This document shows positions 33,891 through 41,457 of a stretch of 57,039 nucleotides of DNA, one piece after another. The position numbers and the translations under genes are program-made. Every line of letters starts with the position of its first letter. Position 1 is the first letter of the stretch. The stretch spans positions 1-57,039 of the forward strand of contig JAHHRR010000008.1 in the NCBI GenBank assembly GCA_020025655.1. Reading direction: 5' to 3'. The notes beneath the pieces were generated by a model, which saw only the letters and a program-made list of their open reading frames with translations, did no database searches and was not told the origin of the DNA. The DNA comes from Oscillospiraceae bacterium (GTDB lineage: Bacteria; Bacillota; Clostridia; Oscillospirales; Oscillospiraceae).

Positions 33891-34325
33891 TTAATTGATT
33901 TCCAGCTTTCTGGTAACCGGAACAAGTTCTGCTTTCTTAGGCATATTAAGGGTCAGAACACCATCATTGTAGCTGGCGTCAATGCCGTCTACATCAATAC
34001 CGGAAACATCAAAGTTTCTGCTGTAAGAGCCGTAGTAACGCTCACGCTTTATGTAATTGTGCTTCTTTTCGTCCTTGTCCTCTGTATGCTGAGCAGATAT
34101 GGTAAGGCAATCGTTCTGGATATCCAGACTTATATCCTCCTTCTTAAAGCCGGGCAGCTCTGCCTCAAGGATATAGGCATCACCGGTATCCTTAACATCG
34201 GTGCGGAATGCAGCTGTCATGGAATCGTCTCCGAAGAAGCTGCGTTCAAATTCGTCAAGAGCTTTGAAGGGGTTGTAAGAGGCAACTCTGTTCATCTGAT
34301 GATCAAAAGGAATAATTTCAAACAT
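33891..34325 (-). CDS. hsp20: Hsp20/alpha-crystallin small heat shock protein
   Basis: A 144-residue small heat shock protein: an N-terminal arm (FEIIPFDHQMNRV), an alpha-crystallin domain (about 45-135) with AELPGFKKEDISLDIQNDCLTISAQ and YNDGVLTLNMPKK, and a short tail. It holds unfolding proteins to prevent aggregation in the cytoplasm. TTGGAGG precedes the ATG. The unusually clear control element is a perfect CIRCE operator about 137 bases upstream, so HrcA should repress it. It is monocistronic, with its terminator just downstream. Confidence 0.94.
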   Translation of the reverse strand: MFEIIPFDHQMNRVASYNPFKALDEFERSFFGDDSMTAAFRTDVKDTGDAYILEAELPGFKKEDISLDIQNDCLTISAQHTEDKDEKKHNYIKRERYYGSYSRNFDVSGIDVDGIDASYNDGVLTLNMPKKAELVPVTRKLEIN

Positions 34326-34461
34326 AATAATACCTCCAATAATTTAATTTATATATTTTGTGCTTTGAACTCTGCTTTTTTATCTCTCGCTTCGTTCAAT
34401 ATATAAATTACTGCTGAAATGTTAAGGAATATTGCTTTTCATATGAATAAATTTTTAATAA

Positions 34462-34488
34462 TTAGCACTCTCTAGCTTCGAGTGCTAA
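34462..34488. promoter_or_regulatory. CIRCE operator (HrcA binding site) for hsp20
   Basis: TTAGCACTC (34462-34470), nine bases, GAGTGCTAA (34480-34488): an exact CIRCE consensus. HrcA binds CIRCE and represses heat-shock genes. On the minus strand a candidate -10 (TAATCT or TATAGG) lies just upstream, placing CIRCE at the start of a leader of about 140 bases. The remainder of 34326-34806 holds no gene I can support. Confidence 0.93.
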
Positions 34489-34753
34489 TTATTAGGAGAT
34501 TATCCCTATATGCTTTGTGCGTAACATATGCACAAGCCGGAACATTGCAATTAAAGACGTTTCAGGTAGCGGAATTTTGTTGGTCCCTCATTTTTTACAC
34601 ATTATTTAATCGTTAGTTTATATTCATCTTATATACTGAAAATAATATAAAATCTTTCATTTCTTATCGAATGTAAGCCGAGTGTAATCTGGATGCAAGG
34701 CTTGTTCCTATGACTGTTCGGAAGCGGCGGGAGTAAGAATTAAATAAATTATC

Positions 34754-34782
34754 TTGCTTTTTTATTCATTCTTGCATATTCT
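34754..34782 (+). promoter_or_regulatory. Candidate promoter before the toxin-antitoxin remnant
   Basis: TTGCTT (34754-34759), a 17-base spacer, TATTCT (34777-34782). It would once have driven the antitoxin-toxin pair and may now serve the membrane protein at 35025. Confidence 0.45.
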
Positions 34783-34806
34783 AAAGAAATGAAAAGTGTG
34801 TTTTAT

Positions 34807-34890
34807 ATGACACATACAGTTAATGTCAACTTCAAGCTGGGCAGGAATCCCCTGCGCCGGATCTTGCTGCTGAAAAGATATAGAACGTAA
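34807..34890 (+). pseudogene. Antitoxin-like N-terminal remnant
   Basis: A 27-residue reading frame beginning MTHTVNVNFKL, which resembles the opening strand of RelB/DinJ-type antitoxins, then continues with unrelated basic sequence and stops. It sits directly upstream of a YoeB toxin remnant. The simplest reading is that a deletion removed the rest of the antitoxin and the start of the toxin. The match is short, so this is tentative. Confidence 0.4.
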
Positions 34891-35053
34891 TCTGTATGGT
34901 GGTATCGACAAACCGGAGAGATTACGTGGAGGCCTCTCTGCTTATTGGAGCAGGAGAATTGATGATGCAAACCGTATTGTTTATCGAATATACGGTAATA
35001 TTATGAAAATTGTGGAGAATATTCATGGAAACTATCGCTCTGCGGCAGTTTGA
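34874..35053 (+). pseudogene. YoeB-type toxin pseudogene (C-terminal half only)
   Basis: Reading from 34874 gives KDIERNLYGGIDKPERLRGG and then LSAYWSRRIDDANRIVYRIY, ending HGNYRSAAV-stop. This is the conserved second half of YoeB/Txe mRNA-cleaving toxins (the family reads GIGKPEPLKG-LSGYWSRRIDDEHRLVYR, ending with His and Tyr). The first half is missing: a TGA lies directly upstream in frame (34871-34873) and no start or ribosome site is present. The end runs 29 bases into the membrane-protein gene in another frame. It is too short for the open-frame threshold and easily missed. Confidence 0.8.
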
Positions 35054-35798
35054 GCCGCTATACATCTATCTGGATATTGCATTTTTGCTGCTTTTTGCAG
35101 GCCTGCTGCTTTGGAAGAAGAAATATATGACCGTACTGGTAGGCTTTCTTGCCGGTATCTTATATATGATAGTAGACTTTGGAATTTTCCATCTGGTTTG
35201 CCATTCCAGAAGCATCTCCGACGGATACAGTCTTTTCTGGGTGCTGCTGTGGATGTCCATGAGCTACGGCTTTACGAATTTTACATGGATATGGCTCTGG
35301 ATATCAAAAGACGAGGACCTTCTTGAATGGTCAAGCCTTATACTTCTCTGGTGGTTCTGCTGCCCATTGCTGGTGCAGACCTTCGGCGGCTGGGCCGCTC
35401 CCATTGTCATCCAGCGCACAACAGGTGCCTACCACGGCTATATGGCAATTCTCCTGTTTATCGGCTACCTGCTTGTGTTTATCTGGAACTTTGCCCACAG
35501 AGAAAAAGAAGATAAAATGCCGCTGCTGTGGCTGCTTGCCATCGGAATTCTGGTGCAGTTCGGCTGGGAGGCAGGGCTTCTTCTGGGCGGTATACGCAGC
35601 GCAGGCTTTGCCTTTATAGATAAGCTGCGCCCGCTTATAATCAATTCCCTGCTTGAAACAAATCTGGGAATGCCATACATCTATCTTATTTATATCTGGT
35701 ATTCCTCCCGCTTTACGGAAACTCTCAAACCCAGATGCGAAAAAGTAAGCTTTCTTGAAAGTCTGCGGGAAAATAACCGCAAGTCCCTGAAGCATTAA
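35025..35798 (+). CDS. Multi-pass membrane protein of unknown function
   Basis: 257 residues with about seven hydrophobic segments (near 13-33, 36-55, 72-95, 102-125, 135-155, 163-182, 215-235) and conserved-looking aromatic and charged spots such as LVCHSRSISDGYSLFW and TFGGWAAPIVIQRTTGAYHGY. I do not recognise a family. The ATG at 35025 follows GTGGAGAA and is preferred to an in-frame start at 35010. The start lies inside the end of the toxin remnant, so the promoter region of this gene was shaped by that insertion or deletion. A clean terminator follows. Confidence 0.78.
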   Translation: METIALRQFEPLYIYLDIAFLLLFAGLLLWKKKYMTVLVGFLAGILYMIVDFGIFHLVCHSRSISDGYSLFWVLLWMSMSYGFTNFTWIWLWISKDEDLLEWSSLILLWWFCCPLLVQTFGGWAAPIVIQRTTGAYHGYMAILLFIGYLLVFIWNFAHREKEDKMPLLWLLAIGILVQFGWEAGLLLGGIRSAGFAFIDKLRPLIINSLLETNLGMPYIYLIYIWYSSRFTETLKPRCEKVSFLESLRENNRKSLKH

Positions 35799-35876
35799 GC
35801 GCAGGCTGCCTTTTCCGGTTCTGACTAAGAGGCGGAAATAAGAAAGGCACACCTGACATTTATACTGCCTTATCTG

Positions 35877-35912
35877 CAATCCCGAAACTCTGCGTTTCGG
35901 GATTGTTTTATA
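35877..35912 (+). terminator. Intrinsic terminator after the membrane protein
   Basis: A perfect 12-base-pair stem (CAATCCCGAAAC, 35877-35888 with 35894-35905), a TCTGC loop and TTTTAT. Confidence 0.9.
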
Positions 35913-36061
35913 CTCACTGATATTCCGGCAGGTATTTCATATTTGGACACATCTGCGGGGGGGAACTCCGCTCCGCTGTCAGGTATTAAAACGTATGTCC
36001 CAAGCTCATTCACAAAAGGTTCATTTATTTGACACATTCGGTTCAGACTTTTCATATTCAC
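35906..36061 (-). pseudogene. Possible fragment of an effector-binding (GyrI-like) domain
   Basis: On the minus strand 36061 to about 35906 encodes a protein-like stretch (NEPFVNELGTYVLIPDSGAE, then FPPADVSKYEIPAGISVSI) that resembles the first strands of regulator effector-binding domains. The frame then runs into the terminator at 35877 and stops at 35870. It lies before an ABC exporter operon, where such regulators are common, so it may be what is left of one. No ribosome site is seen. Weak evidence. Confidence 0.25.
36029..36057 (+). promoter_or_regulatory. Candidate promoter of the ABC exporter operon
   Basis: A perfect TTGACA (36029-36034), a 17-base spacer, then TCATAT (36052-36057). 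A TACAAT at 36067-36072 is an alternative -10 without a good -35. The rest of the 321-base gap before 36120 is described under the neighbouring entries. Confidence 0.45.
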
Positions 36062-36119
36062 TGTGCTACAATTTTAGTAATAAGTATATTTATCTCGCAT
36101 GGATGCGGAGGAAACAACA

Positions 36120-37898
36120 ATGTTAAAACTGTTAAAAAGGATGCGCAAAAGAGAAATTCTTATGTGCCTTGTCTGTTCTGCCCTGCTTTTAGGGCAGATT
36201 TATTTTGATTTAAAACTGCCCGATTACATGAGCGAGCTTACCGTGCTGATTCAGACACCGGGCAACTCCATGTCTCAGGTATGGATCACCGGCCTTAATA
36301 TGCTGCTGTGTACCCTTGCAAGCGCACTGCTGTGCATAGCCTGCGGTTATCTTTCGGCAAGGGCCGCCGCAGGTTTCACCTACGGAGTGAGAGAGGACCT
36401 TTTCGGCCACATTTCCGCTCTGGGGCAGGAGGAAATGCTGGGATTCTCAGTTCCCAGTCTTATTACCCGTACTACCAACGATATTACACAGGTTCAGATG
36501 GTAATTGCCATGGGTTTGCAGGCACTTATAAAGTCTCCTGTTATGGCAGTGTGGGCAGTTATTAAAATTCTGGGCAAGAGCTGGGAGCTGTCGGTTATTA
36601 CTGCCGGCTTTGTGGTAGTGCTGTGCCTGTCAGTATTTCTGATAGTATCCTCTGTTCTGCCCCGTTTCCGTATCGTTCAGAAGCTGACGGATAAAATGAA
36701 CCGCATTGCCCGTGAAAATCTGACAGGTATAAATGTTGTCCATGCCTTTAACGCCGAGAGCTATCAGAACAGCAAATTCGACGAAACCAATAAGTTTATG
36801 CAGAAAACCCAGCTTAAAAATCAGCGTACCTTTGCCGCTATGCAGCCTCTGATGGGACTGGGAATGAACGCCCTGTCTCTGTGTATTTTCTGGGTCGGTG
36901 CCGCACTTCTGGAGGCAATTCCTGTTTCCGATGCAGCAGGCAGGCTTACTATGTTCAGTAATGTGGTTGTATTCAGCACATATGCAACTCATGTTGTAAT
37001 GTCGTTTATGATGCTTGTAATGATATTTATGCTTCTGCCCGCAGCGCAGGTTTCTGCAGAACGTATAAATCAGGTGCTTGACACCAGGCCTCATATTGTT
37101 GAAGGCAATGTTTCCGAGGGCAAAGAACACGGTACGGTAGAATTCAAAAATGTAACATTCCGCTACCCCGGTGCTGCCGATGACGATTTGAAGGACATAA
37201 GCTTCCGGGTTGAAAAGGGCCAGACCCTTGCAGTTATCGGTGCAACAGGCAGCGGCAAAACAACGCTTGTGAGCCTTATTGCCCGGTTCTATGATGCCAC
37301 CTCCGGCGAGGTGCTGATTGACGGAGTTAATATCAAGGATTACAGCTTTGATGCCCTGTACAATAAGCTTGGCTATGTAACGCAGAAGGCTGTTCTGTTT
37401 TCCGGCTCCGTAAAAGATAACATCACCTTCGGAGAAAGCTCTGCACCTGCCGGTGACGAGGCGGTGGACAAGGCAGTTAAGCTTTCCCAGTCACAGGAAT
37501 TTATTTCAAAGCTTGAAGGCGGCACCGAACACTACATAGCTCAGGGCGGCAGGAACGTCTCCGGCGGTCAGAAGCAGCGCCTTTCAATCGCAAGAGCTCT
37601 GGCTCGAAATGCGGAGATTCTCGTATTCGACGATTCATTCTCTGCCCTTGACTACCGCACCGATGCTGCTCTGCGCTCTGGTCTTAACTCACAGCTCCGT
37701 GATACCACCAAAATAATAGTTGCCCAGAGAATCAGCACCATTCGCAACGCCGACACAATTCTCGTCCTTGATGAAGGACAGATTGCCGGCAGCGGAACAC
37801 ATAAAGAGCTTCTCAAAAACTGCGATGTATACCGGGAAATAGCTATGTCCCAGCTTTCAGAGGATGAGCTTTCAGCAGAAAAGGAGGCTGTCTTATGA
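36120..37898 (+). CDS. Heterodimeric ABC exporter subunit 1 (degenerate ATP site half)
   Basis: 592 residues: a six-helix exporter domain (1-320) and an ATPase (335-575). Walker A is GATGSGKTT and the signature NVSGGQKQR is intact, but Walker B reads LVFDDSFS, with Asp in place of the catalytic Glu, and the switch reads AQRIS, with Gln in place of His. This is the inactive-site subunit of heterodimeric exporters such as BmrCD, TmrAB and TM287/288. The ATG at 36120 follows GGAGG; a longer start at 36099 is less likely. Its stop overlaps subunit 2 (ATGA). It exports drugs, lipids or peptides; substrate unknown. Confidence 0.92.
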   Translation: MLKLLKRMRKREILMCLVCSALLLGQIYFDLKLPDYMSELTVLIQTPGNSMSQVWITGLNMLLCTLASALLCIACGYLSARAAAGFTYGVREDLFGHISALGQEEMLGFSVPSLITRTTNDITQVQMVIAMGLQALIKSPVMAVWAVIKILGKSWELSVITAGFVVVLCLSVFLIVSSVLPRFRIVQKLTDKMNRIARENLTGINVVHAFNAESYQNSKFDETNKFMQKTQLKNQRTFAAMQPLMGLGMNALSLCIFWVGAALLEAIPVSDAAGRLTMFSNVVVFSTYATHVVMSFMMLVMIFMLLPAAQVSAERINQVLDTRPHIVEGNVSEGKEHGTVEFKNVTFRYPGAADDDLKDISFRVEKGQTLAVIGATGSGKTTLVSLIARFYDATSGEVLIDGVNIKDYSFDALYNKLGYVTQKAVLFSGSVKDNITFGESSAPAGDEAVDKAVKLSQSQEFISKLEGGTEHYIAQGGRNVSGGQKQRLSIARALARNAEILVFDDSFSALDYRTDAALRSGLNSQLRDTTKIIVAQRISTIRNADTILVLDEGQIAGSGTHKELLKNCDVYREIAMSQLSEDELSAEKEAVL

Positions 37899-39655
37899 AA
37901 AGGAACAGTATCTTTAAGTCAATAGGAAAAACCTTCGGGTATATGAAGCACTATATTCCTCTTGTAATCTTTGCACTGGTTCTTGCAGCTCTGGGTGCAA
38001 TTCTTACAATTATAGGTCCCTACCAGATAGGCAGAATCACAAATCTTATGGAAGACGGACTTCTGGGCGGCATAGATATGGCTGCCATAGGCAAAATCGG
38101 CATTGTGCTTGCTGTGATATATCTTGCAAGTGCGCTCTTTACCTTCTTCCAGCATTTTATAATGGCAACCGTTACCCTTGACACCTCAAAGCGTATGCGC
38201 TCGGATCTTGCTGCAAAAATGAACCGTGTCCCCATGAGCTATTTCTACCGCAGCTCTCAGGGTGACGTTCTGAGCCGCATCACAAATGATGTCCAGACTC
38301 TTCAGCAGGGGCTTACAAACAGCCTGCCCGGTATTATAAGCGCCATGGCTCAGTTTGCCGGCTGCCTCATAATGATGTTTATAACCCAGTGGCGCCTTGC
38401 TCTCTGCGTAATGGCAGTCACAATTCTCGGTATGCTGACGCTTACATTTGTAATGTCCCATTCTCAGCGCTACTTCATCGCCCGTCAGGAACATCTGGGG
38501 TCACTTAACGGTTTTATAGAAGAGATGTACTCAGGCCATGAGGTTCTGCGCATTTCCAGAGCCGGAAGAAAAGTATTTGAGCAGTTTAAGATTTTAAATA
38601 AGAATGTATATGATTCAAACTGGAAATCACAGTTCCTTTCCGGAATGATGCAGCCTCTTATGACTGTTATCGGTAACGTGGGTTACGTTGTAGTATGCGT
38701 AGTAGGTGCAATTCTTGCAATGAACGGTACTATTCCTTTCGGAGTAATAGTTTCCTTTATTCTGTATGTAAGGCTTTTTACCGCTCCTCTTACTCAGATC
38801 GCTCAGGGTATAACCAATCTCCAGACGGCTTCTGCATCCGCAGAGCGTATTTTTGAATTTCTGGAAGCAGAGGAGCTTTCCGATGAAAGCGATAAAACAG
38901 CATATCTTGAAACCGCCAAAGGTGCAGTTGAATTCAGAAATGTACATTTCAGCTATCCCGACAACCCCGATCAGATAATTATAAAGGACTTCTCAGCCTC
39001 AGTTAAACCCGGTCAGAAGGTTGCAATCGTCGGCCCCACAGGCGCAGGTAAAACCACCATGGTAAACCTGCTTATGAGATTTTTTGAAATCAACTCCGGC
39101 AGCATTTTAATCGACGGTATCCCCACCTCCGAGCTTAAACGTGAAAATCTGCATCAGCTTTTCAGCATGGTTCTTCAGGACACATGGCTTTTTGACGGCA
39201 CTGTACGGGAAAATCTTGTGTATAATCTGGATAATATAAGCAACGATGATCTGGAACGGGTCTGCCGTGCCTGCGGCCTGAGCCATTTTGTCCACTCTCT
39301 GCCCCAGGGCTTTGACACCGTTTTAAGTGACAGCACCAGTATTTCCGCAGGCCAGAAGCAGCTTCTTACCATCGCCCGTGCAATGCTCCAGAACAGCCCC
39401 ATGCTTATTCTGGATGAAGCCACATCATCAGTTGATACACGAACCGAGCTTACTATTCAGCGTGCCATGGATGAACTTACGAAAGGCCGCACAAGCTTTG
39501 TTATAGCCCACCGACTTTCTACTATTAAAAATGCAGATCTGATTCTTGTGTTAAAAGACGGCGATGTTATAGAAAGCGGCAGCCATGAGTCTTTGATGGC
39601 GCAGGGCGGTTTCTACTGCGACCTTTACAATAGTCAGTTTGACCCCGCAGGTTAA
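37895..39655 (+). CDS. Heterodimeric ABC exporter subunit 2 (catalytic half)
   Basis: 586 residues with six helices (about 15-310) and an ATPase. Walker A GPTGAGKTT, Walker B LILDEATSSVD with the catalytic Glu, and switch His in IAHRLSTI are intact, but its signature is SISAGQKQ in place of SGGQ. Paired with subunit 1 this gives one canonical and one degenerate ATP site, as expected. The AAGGAGG ribosome site lies inside the end of subunit 1, and the kinase-like gene starts 11 bases after this stop. Confidence 0.93.
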   Translation: MKRNSIFKSIGKTFGYMKHYIPLVIFALVLAALGAILTIIGPYQIGRITNLMEDGLLGGIDMAAIGKIGIVLAVIYLASALFTFFQHFIMATVTLDTSKRMRSDLAAKMNRVPMSYFYRSSQGDVLSRITNDVQTLQQGLTNSLPGIISAMAQFAGCLIMMFITQWRLALCVMAVTILGMLTLTFVMSHSQRYFIARQEHLGSLNGFIEEMYSGHEVLRISRAGRKVFEQFKILNKNVYDSNWKSQFLSGMMQPLMTVIGNVGYVVVCVVGAILAMNGTIPFGVIVSFILYVRLFTAPLTQIAQGITNLQTASASAERIFEFLEAEELSDESDKTAYLETAKGAVEFRNVHFSYPDNPDQIIIKDFSASVKPGQKVAIVGPTGAGKTTMVNLLMRFFEINSGSILIDGIPTSELKRENLHQLFSMVLQDTWLFDGTVRENLVYNLDNISNDDLERVCRACGLSHFVHSLPQGFDTVLSDSTSISAGQKQLLTIARAMLQNSPMLILDEATSSVDTRTELTIQRAMDELTKGRTSFVIAHRLSTIKNADLILVLKDGDVIESGSHESLMAQGGFYCDLYNSQFDPAG

Positions 39656-39665
39656 GGAGGCAGTT

Positions 39666-40274
39666 ATGGATATAAGATATATTTGTATCGAGCGTGAATA
39701 CGGTTCGGGCGGTACTAAAATCGCCCGTCAGGCGGCTGAACGCTGCGGAATAAGCTGTTACGGCCGTGAGATAATGGAGAACGTGGCGAAGAAAGAGCAG
39801 ATCGGCGTAAAAACTCTGGAAGAATATGAGGAGAGCGTTTCCGGAAGCATTCTTTACTCCATGTTCGTTATCTCTCAGTCACAGACAGGCGATCCCGATC
39901 TTCTGTCTCAGGAGGGAAAGCTCTATGTAGCCGAAACCAGAGTGATCCGTGAGCTTTCAAAGTCCGGACCTGCAATTTTCGTGGGCCACTGTGCATCTCA
40001 TGCTTTAAAAGACGAACAGGGCGTACTCAGAGTTTTCATTTGCGGTGATGAAGCCGATAAACAGCAGCGCATAATTCAGGATTACGGCATTGACCGCAGC
40101 AGCGTTGCCGCAGAATGTAAACGGGTAAACAGAAGGCGTTCCAACTATTACAGTCTATGCACCCAGAAAAAATGGACCGATATGCAGAATTACGATATAG
40201 TCATGGATAGCTCCCGTCTGGGGCTGGACGGCTGTGCCGATGTTCTTTGCGCTCTCTACAATAATAAACATTAA
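39666..40274 (+). CDS. Cytidylate kinase-like family protein
   Basis: 202 residues of the cytidylate-kinase-like family (PF13189 type). The P-loop is degenerate but present as REYGSGGTKIARQAAE (about 10-25), followed by YGREIMENVAKK, and a lid region RVNRRRSNYYSLCTQKKW with the arginines that close over ATP; the end reads YDIVMDSSRLGLDGCADVL. The real substrate of the family is not established. AAGGAGG precedes the ATG at 39666. It is coupled to the exporter genes and ends at a strong terminator. Confidence 0.87.
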   Translation: MDIRYICIEREYGSGGTKIARQAAERCGISCYGREIMENVAKKEQIGVKTLEEYEESVSGSILYSMFVISQSQTGDPDLLSQEGKLYVAETRVIRELSKSGPAIFVGHCASHALKDEQGVLRVFICGDEADKQQRIIQDYGIDRSSVAAECKRVNRRRSNYYSLCTQKKWTDMQNYDIVMDSSRLGLDGCADVLCALYNNKH

Positions 40275-40310
40275 AAAAAGCTCCGCAGTTTTAACTGCGG
40301 AGCTTTTTGC
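40273..40310. terminator. Strong bidirectional terminator
   Basis: A perfect 16-base-pair stem (40275-40290 with 40293-40308) with TT loop, A-run and T-run. It separates the kinase-like gene and the convergent YcxB-like gene. Confidence 0.93.
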
Positions 40311-40313
40311 GAT

Positions 40314-40889
40314 TTAAAGATGATACGGCTCGTCTCTTCTTCTGAGCCATTTACGCAGCTCCACGAAGCGGGAGCCACGGCTGACAAATATCTTGCCGGT
40401 CTTTTTCTCTATAAACTTCTTGAATTCAACTATATTTTCATCCCCGATTTCACTTTTGGGGATCATATAGCCGCCGTACTCTGTTCTGAAAATATATAAA
40501 TTACCAATATCCTCGCCAAGACCTGCCACCTGAGAATAAGGCAGAGGGTCAAGCTCTGAATTATTGGGCAGCGTAATTATACGCATGGCATTTTCTTCAA
40601 AAATATACTTCGATGACGGGTAATCACTGCCTGAAGCCTTGAGCTGCTGTGAAATTTCTCTTGCAGTACGGTTTGCAGCCGAGTATTTGCTTGAAAACAG
40701 GTAGCTGCCGTAGGCTATCAGCAAAAGCCCCCACCATGCTTCCACATTTAAAGCACCCGCTACAAAAAATACCATGGCAAGGATAGTCTTGGCGTTTTTA
40801 TCCTTGACGCAGAAAAGGTCATACTGCATATGTGAAAGAGCAGTCAGGCTTTCTTCCGTGTGTTTTATTGTTGCCTCAAATTTTTTCAT
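40314..40889 (-). CDS. YcxB-like membrane protein
   Basis: 191 residues. An N-terminal cytoplasmic strand (KKFEATIKHTEESLTAL) leads into two closely spaced helices (about 35-70), then a C-terminal soluble region with the YcxB-like pattern: YIFEENAMRIITLPNNSELDPLPYSQVAGLGEDIGNLYIF, then GGYMIPKSEIGDE. Function of this family is unknown. GGGAGTGA precedes the ATG. It is a single gene convergent with the kinase-like gene. Confidence 0.8.
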   Translation of the reverse strand: MKKFEATIKHTEESLTALSHMQYDLFCVKDKNAKTILAMVFFVAGALNVEAWWGLLLIAYGSYLFSSKYSAANRTAREISQQLKASGSDYPSSKYIFEENAMRIITLPNNSELDPLPYSQVAGLGEDIGNLYIFRTEYGGYMIPKSEIGDENIVEFKKFIEKKTGKIFVSRGSRFVELRKWLRRRDEPYHL

Positions 40890-41115
40890 TCAGTCACTCC
40901 CAAAGGCGCATTTTTAACAATAATTATAATAGCATAAGCAAAATTTCTTATCAAGCTCCTGATTTTAAAAAAATTTGAAGCATTTTCTACTCCGTTTTTT
41001 TCATATTCATTTATACATTTAGCCAAATATGTCTTAATTTTTCTTGTCAAATTTTAAACTACAACAAATTATCGTTTCGTTTATCATGCACATTCGCCAA
41101 ATATTCTCAAAATGA

Positions 41116-41145
41116 TTGACACTTCTCAAACCAAGATTGTATAAT
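41116..41145 (+). promoter_or_regulatory. Strong sigma-A promoter of the TRAP transporter leader
   Basis: Perfect TTGACA (41116-41121), an 18-base spacer and perfect TATAAT (41140-41145). The start would be near 41152, giving a leader of about 305 bases before dctP. The part of the gap upstream (40890-41115) is AT-rich and shows no gene. Confidence 0.8.
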
Positions 41146-41151
41146 ATAGCT

Positions 41152-41362
41152 AAGTTCACAGACTGGTAAAAATTATTTAACATTTAGGTCATGAATACGC
41201 TTTTTGCAGCATTACATAACGAGCCTGATTTAATCCGTTTAATCAAAGTGTTGCTTCAGCAAGGCGGCTTGCTGAAACGACAGGAATTACACCGAGTTCG
41301 TTTACGCTTACTGTATTTAAACGGTATGGAGAATTCAAATGAGGTTCTCCATATTTTTGTTT
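41152..41362 (+). ncRNA. Structured leader RNA / attenuator candidate before the TRAP operon
   Basis: Between the promoter and dctP lie two clear hairpins. The first is TTCAGCAAG-GCGG-CTTGCTGAA (41255-41276), extendable by five more pairs past one mismatch. The second is TATGGAGAA/TTCTCCATA (41325-41333 with 41345-41353) followed by TTTTTGTTT, which is a standard intrinsic terminator. RNA polymerase must read through it to reach dctP, unless a separate promoter exists. This fits a riboswitch, attenuator or a small RNA. No known class was recognised. Confidence 0.55.
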
Positions 41363-41364
41363 GA
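41191..41364 (+). CDS. Possible 57-residue leader peptide in the TRAP leader
   Basis: An open frame of 57 residues starting MNTLFAALHNEPDLIRLIKV; 14 residues are leucine, seven encoded by TTA, unlike the codon use of the TRAP genes. Its last codons lie inside the terminator hairpin and its middle contains the first hairpin. Its ribosome site is weak (TTAGGT). It may be a leader peptide whose translation alters the hairpins, or chance openness in a structured RNA. Treated as tentative. Confidence 0.3.
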   Translation: MNTLFAALHNEPDLIRLIKVLLQQGGLLKRQELHRVRLRLLYLNGMENSNEVLHIFV

Positions 41365-41457
41365 TGCAGCCATCCGGTAAGCTGTATACGCTATGCGGCC
41401 CGGAAGTTAAATTCTTTATTGCCGGTCGAACATAACTTTACCAGAAGGAGAAAGCAT

